DNA of 20,426 nt from JALONO01 sp038209965. GTDB taxonomy: Bacteria > Bacteroidota > Bacteroidia > Cytophagales > Thermoflexibacteraceae. The DNA lies in the NCBI GenBank assembly GCA_038209965.1, contig JBBQXF010000087.1:1-20426 (forward strand). The letters are read 5' to 3'. Positions 7,524-14,853 of the stretch are shown here, in pieces; the first letter of the stretch is position 1; each line of letters begins with the position of its first letter. Under the pieces are notes generated by a model that was not told where the DNA came from, ran no database searches, and worked only from the letters and a program-made list of their open reading frames with translations. The position numbers were made by a program, and so were the translations under genes.

Positions 7524-8129
7524 TCAGATAGTGAACAAAAAAACGATAAAAAGTACCACCCAAATGGCATCGATAAAATGCCAATAAGTCACCAGCATTT
7601 TGATTTTTAAGTGCTCGTATTGGCTGCTGAAAATGAGCAGGGACTTGATCGGATCGGCCCGCATATGCTTGACTTGGGCCAGCACTACAGCGTTGTAAAT
7701 CAGGCCGCCGAGCAGGTGGAGCAGGTGCAGCCCCGACAAAATGTAGAGCAGTGCCCCAGTGGTATTGCCTCGGAGCACAATGCCCGAGGATACCAGTTCG
7801 CGCCAGCCCAGTAATTGGGAAACCAAGAACAATATTCCGCACAAACTCAAAAGGAGCAGGTTCAGGTTCATTCTGGTGGCATCGTCTTTGACAAAATTGG
7901 CTGGAAGCTGCTGGGCCACATAACTCCCGAACAGGATGACAATAGTGCTCAGGGCAAAAAATTTGGGAAATATTACTGGGGCCGAACTTTTGATCAGGCT
8001 AAAGACAAACGAAAATCCCAGAAAGAGAAACATCAGGCTACTGCCAACAATTGCTAGATAGAGCAGGGTAAAATGTGGATGCAATCCCTCAACTTTGTGC
8101 CATTGGTTTTTTTGGGGTACCTGTTTCAT
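7524..8129 (-). CDS. Cytochrome c oxidase subunit III-like protein
   Basis: The product is 201 residues with five predicted TM helices (about 20-46, 53-75, 89-108, 124-150, 177-200), the short form of heme-copper oxidase subunit III. Family marks are visible: the SGLHLLHLLGG stretch (132-142) and YWHFIDAIW (182-190) at the start of the last helix. Subunit III stabilises the catalytic subunit I and proton uptake; NorE-type relatives accompany nitric oxide reductases. No subunit I, subunit II or heme-assembly gene is in the window, so it is a stand-alone copy here and its partner is unknown. Its start is only 27 bp from that of the divergent deformylase-like gene. The rhodanese-thioredoxin gene follows on the same strand. 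Confidence 0.85.
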   Translation of the reverse strand: MKQVPQKNQWHKVEGLHPHFTLLYLAIVGSSLMFLFLGFSFVFSLIKSSAPVIFPKFFALSTIVILFGSYVAQQLPANFVKDDATRMNLNLLLLSLCGILFLVSQLLGWRELVSSGIVLRGNTTGALLYILSGLHLLHLLGGLIYNAVVLAQVKHMRADPIKSLLIFSSQYEHLKIKMLVTYWHFIDAIWVVLFIVFLFTI

Positions 8130-8156
8130 AGGCTTACAACCTTAGTTCAAAGCAAA

Positions 8157-8672
8157 ATGTTACAATCAATGCCACTTGGCCGCATACTGCCATTGGGCGA
8201 TCCCCGGTTGCACCAAGTGTGCAGCCCGGTCACGCCGGCCGAGGTGCCCGCACTCATGGCCACCGTGCAAGACCTGCACAACATCCTGATGGAATTTCAG
8301 GCCATTTATAACGCTGGGCGGGCGGTGGCCGCTCCCCAAATCGGCGTGATGAAATGTTTGGTATATGTCAATCTTGGCCGGCCCGAGCCAATGTTTAATC
8401 CGGTGTTGACCAACTTGAGCGCAGAAAAATTTACTCTTTGGGATGATTGCCTTTGTTTCCCCCAGTTACTTGTGCAGGTGCACCGCCACACCAATTGCAC
8501 GCTCACCTTTCGCGATGCCAACTGGCAGGAGCACGTTCGGCATTTGGAAGCTGACTTGGCCGAACTCCTTCAACACGAGTGCGACCATTTGGCTGGCGTT
8601 TTGGCCACTCAGCGAGCGATTGATGATAAATCGTTCAAATGGCGGATCGGAACCACACCCATTGAGCGGTAG
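8157..8672 (+). CDS. Divergent peptide deformylase-like protein
   Basis: The ATG at 8157 (or 8169) opens a normal deformylase start with LGDPRLHQVCSPV; the frame is open further upstream, but that extension would overlap the oxidase gene. The product is 171 residues, usual for the family. Peptide deformylase removes the formyl group from nascent N-terminal Met using a metal held by one Cys and two His. Motif 1 is GRAVAAPQ (54-61), with Ala in place of the usual third-position Gly. Motif 2 is DDCLC (96-100) instead of EGCLS, and the metal Cys98 is kept. Motif 3, QHECDHLAG (139-147), has both His and the catalytic Glu141. The metal site is intact but the substrate-side residues have changed, so this is probably a paralog rather than the housekeeping enzyme. 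Reduced activity or another substrate is possible. Confidence 0.85.
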   Translation: MLQSMPLGRILPLGDPRLHQVCSPVTPAEVPALMATVQDLHNILMEFQAIYNAGRAVAAPQIGVMKCLVYVNLGRPEPMFNPVLTNLSAEKFTLWDDCLCFPQLLVQVHRHTNCTLTFRDANWQEHVRHLEADLAELLQHECDHLAGVLATQRAIDDKSFKWRIGTTPIER

Positions 8673-8876
8673 TAAAATCCCAATCAAAATAGATTTTAGA
8701 CTTATGAGTGTGCATTATGGAAAACTGGGCCGCAAATCAGTAAATTAAATTCGCGCTCGCCATGCTTAATACAATCATTTTTCCATCAAATGGGATCGCA
8801 CATCATTGAAAATCGAGTCAAGCATTGATTGAAGCCCCTAAAATGATATCAATTTAGTGTAAGCTCGTCCAACTCT

Positions 8877-9965
8877 TTATTTCGGGGCCTGCAATACCCG
8901 GAATTCAACCCGCCGGTTTTTTTGGCGACCTTCTTCCAATTCGTTAGAGGCAATGGGCTTTCCACCGCCGTAGCCGGTAGCTTGCAACCGATCTTCGGCT
9001 ACCCCGTGTGCAACCAAGTAGGTTTTAACCACTCCGGCCCGCTGTTTGGCGAGGAGTAGGTTGCGCTCGGCGCTCCCAACATTATCTGTATGGCCTATGA
9101 TCTCGATCTGTAGCTGCTTGTATTTATTGAGCGTGTTCACCAAACGATCCAGCACAGCACTGAAATTGGCGGTTAACTGATAGCTACTCTTCTCAAATTG
9201 CAGGTTGTCCAGTACGACTATTTTATCAATGGTCAGATCTTCGTAAGTGATGGGTGGTTGATCGGTTTCGGGTTCTTTTTTGCGCTCGGGTTCGGGCAAG
9301 ATGGTGGCACGTTGCGCCACTATTTTTTTGCCCGAAACCGTTTTGTCTTTGGCTGGAGCGGTTTTCTTGGCGCTAGTTGATGGATTGTCGGGTTGTTTGA
9401 TATAAGCCTTGGCGACTATTTGCGGTCCCAATTTCGCTTTGGCGGTAGTGGGCGTCATTATTGAGCGGCTGTCCAGTGGTACCGGCTCTTCATTTTCGTA
9501 AGCCCAATACAGCCGTAAATAGCAAGCGGTTTTACCGTTAAAGTACTCAGCTTTAACATCATACAGCTTTCCTTTGGCCAATTTAATAGCTCCTTTGAGG
9601 ACTTTGTTGGCTTTCTGGAGGCGCCATTCGTTCAAGGCCAACTTGCCCCCAATCCAGACCCGGATGCCGTCATCGGCCACGGCATAGAGATGGTACGTTC
9701 CCGTGCGTTCAGCTCGGAGAAACCCGCGCCACCGGATGCTGAACTTATCGGTATAAATGCCCGGGGCTGGCATATCCATCCAATAGTCCAAATAAATTTT
9801 GTTGTCCACCCGCTCATGGACTTTTTTGCCGAAAACAGTATCAGCAAAGTATTCGGCCTTAAAGCCGGGTTCATAACCGGGCAATACACTCCCTGTTGGC
9901 TGGGCATGGCCACAAAAGGGGGCGATAAACAGAAGCAGGGACCAGAAACAAAGCGTTTTCATCAT
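8877..9965 (-). CDS. PA14-OmpA cell-envelope protein
   Basis: The product is 362 residues with a Sec signal peptide (1-21, before Gln22). Residues about 34-165 form a PA14 domain: GFKAEYFADTVFG at its start, IRWRGFLRAERTGTYHLYA, then DDGIRVWIGGKLAL. PA14 is a beta-barrel that often binds glycans. A Lys/Pro/Thr-rich linker (about 180-240) follows. Residues about 245-358 form an OmpA C-terminal domain with the peptidoglycan-contact core GHTDNVGSAERNLLLAKQRA and the closing RRVEFRV. I infer a protein tethered to peptidoglycan that presents or senses glycan. There is no N-terminal OmpA barrel. It is convergent with the deformylase-like gene, with about 200 bp of weakly structured DNA between (a 7-bp AT-rich inverted repeat at 8673-8698). 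Domains are clear; the ligand is unknown. Confidence 0.92.
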   Translation of the reverse strand: MMKTLCFWSLLLFIAPFCGHAQPTGSVLPGYEPGFKAEYFADTVFGKKVHERVDNKIYLDYWMDMPAPGIYTDKFSIRWRGFLRAERTGTYHLYAVADDGIRVWIGGKLALNEWRLQKANKVLKGAIKLAKGKLYDVKAEYFNGKTACYLRLYWAYENEEPVPLDSRSIMTPTTAKAKLGPQIVAKAYIKQPDNPSTSAKKTAPAKDKTVSGKKIVAQRATILPEPERKKEPETDQPPITYEDLTIDKIVVLDNLQFEKSSYQLTANFSAVLDRLVNTLNKYKQLQIEIIGHTDNVGSAERNLLLAKQRAGVVKTYLVAHGVAEDRLQATGYGGGKPIASNELEEGRQKNRRVEFRVLQAPK

Positions 9966-10558
9966 GGAGCTGGTAGTTGATGTCGCAAAAGCTGTATAAA
10001 TTTAAGATTATTTTTGGAAAAGACCAACTCGGCGGCAAAGGCCCAAGCCTCAACCGGAAATAAAAAACAGCTATTTTAGCCAATAATAGACCACTAATTA
10101 GATGGCTCCGATCTCTCAAAGTATTTTCACGGGCCAAAATGGATGCTCACACCACAACTATTTCTTCCAAGCATTCAACACTGTGTATGCAAGCAAGTTT
10201 AAAAGATTTGTTGGGATGATTTGGATGTCCCGATAGCTAAAGCCACTTGGCTTACAAATTGGATTGATTTTTTATACAAATGATAAAGGTGGATCAAATG
10301 CTTTGTGAACACAACAGCCAATCAAGAATTTTTTAAAACTACTCACTAATTTCAGGAGGATGATTTTTCAGCAGACAAACTATACCTTATTTCATTATCT
10401 GCACAGTAAAGATTGGTTAATTGGCAATAAAATTACAAGTATTTGAAAATCAATTGAATAAATCCCTAAATTGCAAAAACACTTTAATCGTTGTAAAGAC
10501 TTCATTCAACGTCGGATTGAAATTTCTGCCAATTTAACGCCGCTTACTGAACTACGTT
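9966..10558. other. 593-bp AT-rich divergent intergenic region
   Basis: No convincing gene is visible. It holds a 44-codon ORF (10102-10236, plus) with weak AraC-type helix-turn-helix likeness, a short inverted repeat AAGCCA-CT-TGGCTT (10240-10253), and a single CRISPR-repeat-like string at 10490-10523. It is long for this gene-dense region and may be decayed DNA. I found no TAnnTTTG promoter for either flanking gene. Confidence 0.5.
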
Positions 10559-11464
10559 ATGCCAACAACAAGAAACCGATCTATCGGGCTTTGGTTGATC
10601 CTTGCCAGCTTTATGCAATGTGCCAGTCCAGCCGATCAGCAGGCACAAGCCGATCGCGCGGGTCGGCTCATCGCTATCTTGTATCAAACCTCCGGGGTGG
10701 ACACAAGCCTCCGCTATTTGAGCAATTACTTTGGGGCCAAAGAAGCCGAGCCAAATTTTGCTTGGCCCGATTCAAGTGCAAAGGGAACTGCCCTCTATTT
10801 TCGGCCCGGTCAGGCCCAGTTGGTATTTAGCCCCGCGATTGGAGCACCGCCCGGGCCGAATCTGCCCCCCAGTTTTGGGATATGGTGGTTGGCCTTGCGC
10901 ACCCCCCAGCTGGATCCCGCACTGGCCGACTTACGAAACAAAGGCATCGCGCTGGCCGAAGAGCGACTTTACTTGCCGGCTGGACGGCTGAGCAAAGCGG
11001 CAATGGTGTTGATGCCCGATTATCACAGACTGGTCTTGTTGGAGCGGCGGGAAGCGGTTAGCCTGAACGGCTACGCGATTGACCACCTGCAATTGTTGGT
11101 GGAGGATATCCGGGCCAATGTGAAATTTTTCAAGGAAGTACTAGGGGCTGAGGTTATGCTCAAGGATGATCGGGGCACGGTCTTGTACGTGGGTGGGCAA
11201 ATGATCGTACTCTCTGAACCCGAAGGACTGGGCCTAGCACCGGCCCAAGTAGCGCAATTTCGGCCCCACTTGAATCGCTTTGGGGCGAATCGGTTGATCT
11301 TTCAATATGACAGCCTGCCTGCCGCCCTCGCTTGGGCCGAGAAAAAGGGTTGGGCGTTTTACCAAGAACCCCGACAAAATGGCAAATGGGCCTATTTGTA
11401 CACGCCAGACAGCCTGAGGTGCGATTTGATCGATATGAGTGTCAAGAGTACCGACTTGCCATGA
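10559..11464 (+). CDS. Two-module VOC/glyoxalase-like protein, probably exported
   Basis: The product is 301 residues. The N-terminus has basic residues then a hydrophobic stretch (IGLWLILASFMQCA, about 9-22). This could be a signal peptide; the Cys is preceded by Gln, a poor lipobox, so lipidation is doubtful. Residues about 180-296 read as a vicinal-oxygen-chelate module: AIDHLQLLVEDIRANVKFFKE (His-containing first strand plus helix), VLYVGGQMIVLSEP, and a closing YLYTPDSLRCDLIDM. Residues about 33-165 look like a more diverged copy of the same half. VOC proteins bind a metal and act as lyases, dioxygenases, isomerases or resistance proteins. Only one expected metal His is obvious here, so catalysis is uncertain. 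It converges with htpG across a strong terminator. Confidence 0.7.
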   Translation: MPTTRNRSIGLWLILASFMQCASPADQQAQADRAGRLIAILYQTSGVDTSLRYLSNYFGAKEAEPNFAWPDSSAKGTALYFRPGQAQLVFSPAIGAPPGPNLPPSFGIWWLALRTPQLDPALADLRNKGIALAEERLYLPAGRLSKAAMVLMPDYHRLVLLERREAVSLNGYAIDHLQLLVEDIRANVKFFKEVLGAEVMLKDDRGTVLYVGGQMIVLSEPEGLGLAPAQVAQFRPHLNRFGANRLIFQYDSLPAALAWAEKKGWAFYQEPRQNGKWAYLYTPDSLRCDLIDMSVKSTDLP

Positions 11465-11578
11465 TTTACCCAATTAAACATGGGCGTAACCAATTGTCTT
11501 TGTGAACGAAAGCCAATAAGACCGCACCATCGATTTTGTATCGGAAAATAGAAATCACTTTCATTGAATAGAAAGCAT

Positions 11579-11619
11579 AAAAAAGTGCCCCGTCTATCAA
11601 GCAGACCGGGCACTTTTTT
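11579..11619. terminator. Bidirectional rho-independent terminator
   Basis: GTGCCCCGTCT (11585-11595) pairs with AGACCGGGCAC (11603-11613) with one mismatch, around a 7-nt loop. It is flanked by 6 A on the left and 6 T on the right. It lies between the VOC-like gene (plus) and the htpG end (minus) and would serve both. Confidence 0.88.
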
Positions 11620-11633
11620 CAAGAATCTATCCA

Positions 11634-13445
11634 TTAATTATTGACAAAATCAACACTCCGCTGAATAAAGGCCGTTAGATCCGCACCGTTGAGCATGTTC
11701 TGGGACAACAAAGCGAGATCATAGGCTTGGCGGGCCAACTTGTGCTGCACCGAATCCTCTGACGAGGCCAAGATCCGGCCCACCAGCGAGTGGTTGCCAT
11801 TGATCACCACATTGTATTGTTCGGGCAGATCGCCGTAGAAATTGCCCATGCCGCTGGTAGCTGCCATTTCGCGCATCCGACGCATAAACTCGGGCATCGT
11901 GATGGTAACCGGCAACTCGTCGAGGGGTAGGGCCAACACTTCAATCTGATCCAATCCGCTCACCGACTTGAACAATTCCTTCAATTTGGATTTTTCATCT
12001 TCGGTCAGGATTGATTCCGCCATATCACCCTTGTTCACCAACTTCTCGATCACATCGGCGTCCACCCTTTTCAATTGGGTTTTCTCCAATTTGCGCTCCA
12101 AATGATTGACAAAGTGGCTGTCTAGCACCCCGTCGAGCTTCAGCACGCCATAGAACCGCCGTTTGGCCGATTGAATGTAAGTATCTTGTTTGGATAAATT
12201 GCTGGAATACAATACGATCACATTGCCGTCCTTGTCTGTCTGATTTATCTTCACATGCTCCTTGTATTCGTCGAGGGTATAATACTTGCTTTCAGTATCT
12301 TTCACCAATGCAAAGTTGATGGCTTTTTCGTAGAATTTCTCATCGCTGATCATCCCGAACTTGACAAAAACGTCGATGCCATCCCATTTTTGCTCGTAGC
12401 TGGCGCGGTCATTCTTGAACAAATCGCTCAGCTTGTCAGCTACTTTGCGGGTTATGTAGGAGTTTATCTTTTTGACGTTGCTATCAGCTTGCAAGAAGCT
12501 CCGGGAAACATTGAGGGGAATATCGGGCGAATCGATCACCCCGTGCAACAAAGTGAGAAAATCGGGGACAATGTCTTTCACTTCGTCGGTAATGAAGACT
12601 TGCTTTTGGTACAATTGAATCTTGTTCTTTTGCATCAAGTCATTTTTCACCTTGGGGAAGTATAATACCCCTGTCAAATTGAACGGATAATCCACATTGA
12701 GATGGATCCAAAACATGGGATCCTCGGTAAATGGATACAATTCACGGTAAAAATTCAGGTAATCATCGTCTTTGAGCTCAGAAGGGGCTTTAGTCCAGAG
12801 TGGCTGGGTGTTATTGATCACCTCGCCATTGAACTCCACTTCATAGGGCAAAAACTTGCAATACTTTTTAAGGATGTCATGCAGGCGGTTCTTGTCCAAA
12901 AACTCGGCTGCCTCCTCGGTGATGTGCAATATTACATCTGTGCCACGTTCCTTCCGCGCAGCCGGGGCGATTTCAAATTCCGTCGTGCCATCACAAGTCC
13001 ATTTGGCGGATTGGGCATCTGTTTGGTAGGAGAGGGTTACAATTTCAACTTGCTCAGCCACCATAAAGGCCGAGTAAAACCCTAGGCCAAACTGGCCAAT
13101 GAGGTTCTTGGCATCTTCCTTGTCCTGGTATTTGGCCAAAAATTCCTTGGCCCCAGAAAAAGCGATCTGGTTGATATATTTTTTGATCTCTTCGGCAGTC
13201 ATCCCTAGCCCCTGATCAGAAATGGTGATGGTTTTGGCCTTCTCGTCTAGGGCGATAATAATCTTGGTGCTGCCAATCTCCCCGGCAAATTCGCCCGACA
13301 TGGCCAAGCTTTTGAGTTTGTGAGTAGCATCCACTGCGTTGGACACCAATTCACGCAAAAAAATCTCGTGATCAGAGTAAAGGAATTTCTTGATGATTGG
13401 GAAAATGTTCTCAGTGTGAATTGAGATGGTTCCTTTTTCCTGCAT
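11634..13445 (-). CDS. htpG: Molecular chaperone HtpG (Hsp90 family)
   Basis: The product is 603 residues, full length for bacterial HtpG (about 620). The GHKL ATP-binding domain is intact: RELVSNAVDA (31-40) with catalytic Glu32 and Asn36, SDQGLGM (76-82) with the adenine-contact Asp77, and the lid motif GQFGLGFYSAF (117-127). The middle domain carries the conserved segment SRSFLQADSNVKKI and the C-terminal dimerisation domain ends at FVNN. HtpG is a cytosolic dimeric ATPase that remodels client proteins, often under heat or oxidative stress. The box usually written ELISNASDA reads ELVSNAVDA here, a mild variation. It is the last gene of the minus-strand block, 192 bp after the DUF3127 gene. 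I see no clear TAnnTTTG promoter in that gap and no CIRCE-type repeat. Confidence 0.98.
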   Translation of the reverse strand: MQEKGTISIHTENIFPIIKKFLYSDHEIFLRELVSNAVDATHKLKSLAMSGEFAGEIGSTKIIIALDEKAKTITISDQGLGMTAEEIKKYINQIAFSGAKEFLAKYQDKEDAKNLIGQFGLGFYSAFMVAEQVEIVTLSYQTDAQSAKWTCDGTTEFEIAPAARKERGTDVILHITEEAAEFLDKNRLHDILKKYCKFLPYEVEFNGEVINNTQPLWTKAPSELKDDDYLNFYRELYPFTEDPMFWIHLNVDYPFNLTGVLYFPKVKNDLMQKNKIQLYQKQVFITDEVKDIVPDFLTLLHGVIDSPDIPLNVSRSFLQADSNVKKINSYITRKVADKLSDLFKNDRASYEQKWDGIDVFVKFGMISDEKFYEKAINFALVKDTESKYYTLDEYKEHVKINQTDKDGNVIVLYSSNLSKQDTYIQSAKRRFYGVLKLDGVLDSHFVNHLERKLEKTQLKRVDADVIEKLVNKGDMAESILTEDEKSKLKELFKSVSGLDQIEVLALPLDELPVTITMPEFMRRMREMAATSGMGNFYGDLPEQYNVVINGNHSLVGRILASSEDSVQHKLARQAYDLALLSQNMLNGADLTAFIQRSVDFVNN

Positions 13446-13637
13446 GGCTAAACTGATTTTATTGGTTGACTTTAATGAGAAAATAAATCGTAGGCGAAAT
13501 GACTCGGCAGTTAGTTAATGATGGACTAAATGGCCATTATTGTTCCATTCCGCTATTATCGGTAAAACTGACAGGTTCACATGACAAAGGGGCAGGATTG
13601 CGCTCCTAGCCCAAGTTACCCAACTTTTCCCTGCCGA

Positions 13638-14024
13638 TCAAAAGGGCAAGTCGTCTGCACTGGCCTCTTGGGTGGGGAAAGTGGTGAAGCCGCTGGTATT
13701 GTCAGCTTCAAAACGGCTTTCGGCCTTGACCTGCTGGGCGGCAGGGACGGCACTTTCTACTTTCCAAGCTTCAAGGTTAGTGAAATAGGTGGTTTCCCCG
13801 CCCTTGCTGTATGGCCGTCCCCGCAGCACAAAGAAGGCTTTCACCTCATCACCCACTTTAAAGCCATCTATCAGGCTGCACTTGTCTTGGGTGAGCTGGA
13901 ATTTTACCGACTCAGCATAAGCCCCGTTGGGAATTTCGAGCACAAACTCACGCTTCCTAAATTTGTCGGTCACCTGTTGGGTGTCGTATTGGACAATTAA
14001 TTTGCCTTTGATTTCAAAGTTCAT
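13638..14024 (-). CDS. DUF3127 OB-fold protein with SSB-like tail
   Basis: I chose the ATG at 14024 because the family begins at MNFEIKGKLI; an in-frame upstream ATG at 14084 would run through the terminator. The product is 128 residues. Residues 1-90 match DUF3127, a Bacteroidota family with an OB-like beta-barrel: IKGKLIVQYDTQQVTDKF (5-22), KREFVLEI (24-31), VKFQLTQDKCSLID (40-53), FFVLRGR (64-70) and LEAWKVE (84-90). The rest (91-122) is a low-complexity linker ending in ADDLPF, very like the acidic tip of single-stranded DNA-binding protein (DDDIPF), which recruits repair and replication partners. I infer binding to ssDNA or its protein partners, but this is not shown. A strong terminator and a TATCTTTG promoter element lie just upstream, so it is probably transcribed separately from skp. 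Confidence 0.9.
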   Translation of the reverse strand: MNFEIKGKLIVQYDTQQVTDKFRKREFVLEIPNGAYAESVKFQLTQDKCSLIDGFKVGDEVKAFFVLRGRPYSKGGETTYFTNLEAWKVESAVPAAQQVKAESRFEADNTSGFTTFPTQEASADDLPF

Positions 14025-14043
14025 CGCGGTAATAATTTGCTGG

Positions 14044-14051
14044 CAAAGATA
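14044..14051 (-). promoter_or_regulatory. -7 promoter element for the DUF3127 gene
   Basis: On the minus strand the bases read TATCTTTG, an exact TAnnTTTG match, 20 bp before the ATG at 14024. The leader would be only about 13 nt. No TTG is found at the right distance for a -33 element, and the upstream bases form the terminator stem. It makes sense as a restart after that terminator. Confidence 0.35.
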
Positions 14052-14055
14052 AAAG

Positions 14056-14091
14056 AAAAAACGTGCCGGATGTAGATCCAACACGTTTTTT
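14056..14091 (-). terminator. Terminator after the second skp gene
   Basis: AAAAAACGTG (14056-14065) pairs with CACGTTTTTT (14082-14091), with an inner GGAT/ATCC stem and a GTAG loop. Read on the minus strand it ends in a T run, just after the skp stop at 14111. It separates the uppS-bamA-skp-skp block from the DUF3127 gene. Confidence 0.75.
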
Positions 14092-14110
14092 GATAGTTCA
14101 TTGAATTGGG

Positions 14111-14734
14111 CTAGTTTTTACCATTGGCGGGTTTGCCAGTGCCCGGATTAGCGGCTGGCTTTGGAGCAGCTCCACCATTGTTGGCGGCTGGCACCGCGTT
14201 CTTGTCAATGGGCTTGCCACCGAGCTTGACAATGACCTTGTTGGTTACGTCATACTCATCTTTGGCAAACAATATAATGGGCACCGATCCTGCACCAGAC
14301 GTAAGAATGAAATCATAATTCTCGGCCTTGGCAATTTCGTCAATCGCATTCTGGATTTTATCATACACGGGGGTCAATAGTGCTTGCTGCTTGGCTTGCA
14401 CATCTTGCTGGGCTTTTTCCTGAAATTCTTGCAGTGACTGCTGGAGCGACTGCAATTCCTTTTCTTTCGATTCGCGAATGCTGGGGGCCATATTACCGGT
14501 CTGAACTGCTGCGAGGTACTCTTGGTACTTCTTTTGGAGATCCTGTTGTTTTTTCTCCAATTCAGTCTGGATTTGGGTAGAATATGTCTTTAGTTCAGCT
14601 TCAATGGTCTTAGCTTCGGGAAGGGCACTCAAAATATCGTCTGCATTGGTATAGCCGACTTTGATTTGGGCAAAAGCAGCAGAACTCAACAGCACGAAAA
14701 TGGCAACGAGTATAACAACAAAATTCTTCTTCAT
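14111..14734 (-). CDS. OmpH/Skp-family periplasmic chaperone (second copy)
   Basis: The product is 207 residues with a Sec signal peptide (1-23, AFA before Gln23/Ile24). The mature start IKVGYTNADDILSALPEA matches the Skp pattern (an x-VGYxNxxxILxxLPE strand-helix). Then come long Gln/Lys/Glu-rich helices (about 45-140) forming the Skp tentacle hairpin, and a return beta-segment (YDFILTSGAGSVPIILFA). Skp trimers hold unfolded outer-membrane proteins in the periplasm and hand them to BamA. A Pro/Ala/Gly/Asn/Lys-rich tail of about 30 residues ends the protein, as in its neighbour. It follows the first skp copy by 119 bp and may also have its own promoter (14818-14844). Family placement is confident; the difference between the two copies is unknown. 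Confidence 0.93.
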   Translation of the reverse strand: MKKNFVVILVAIFVLLSSAAFAQIKVGYTNADDILSALPEAKTIEAELKTYSTQIQTELEKKQQDLQKKYQEYLAAVQTGNMAPSIRESKEKELQSLQQSLQEFQEKAQQDVQAKQQALLTPVYDKIQNAIDEIAKAENYDFILTSGAGSVPIILFAKDEYDVTNKVIVKLGGKPIDKNAVPAANNGGAAPKPAANPGTGKPANGKN

Positions 14735-14817
14735 ATGGGATGGTATGATTTTTTAAACCGTAAAATATGATAATTTGAGTGCAATATTACAATAAACGCA
14801 CCAAAGTTGTGCTACCA

Positions 14818-14844
14818 CAAATATAGTAAAGTAATATCGCCCAA
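14818..14844 (-). promoter_or_regulatory. Internal promoter ahead of the second skp gene
   Basis: On the minus strand TATATTTG (14818-14825) matches TAnnTTTG exactly. TTG (14842-14844) lies 16 bp upstream as a possible -33 element, the same spacing as the candidate at 2850-2876. It lies in the gap between the two skp genes and would give a leader of about 75 nt. Confidence 0.45.
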
Positions 14845-14853
14845 TGGCGTTTC

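Noticed and set aside
8073..8156. N-terminal extension of the deformylase-like protein
   Set aside because: It overlaps the oxidase gene start and is not part of the deformylase fold, which begins near LGDPRLHQV.
10360..10446. 28-codon ORF preceded by AGGAGG
   Set aside because: The AGGAGG runs straight into the ATG with no spacing, this genome does not seem to use Shine-Dalgarno sites, and the peptide is unremarkable.
10490..10523. String ending GGATTGAAAT with a CGTTG/CAACG inner pairing that looks like one CRISPR repeat
   Set aside because: I found no second copy at spacer distance and no cas genes; one repeat-like string is not an array.
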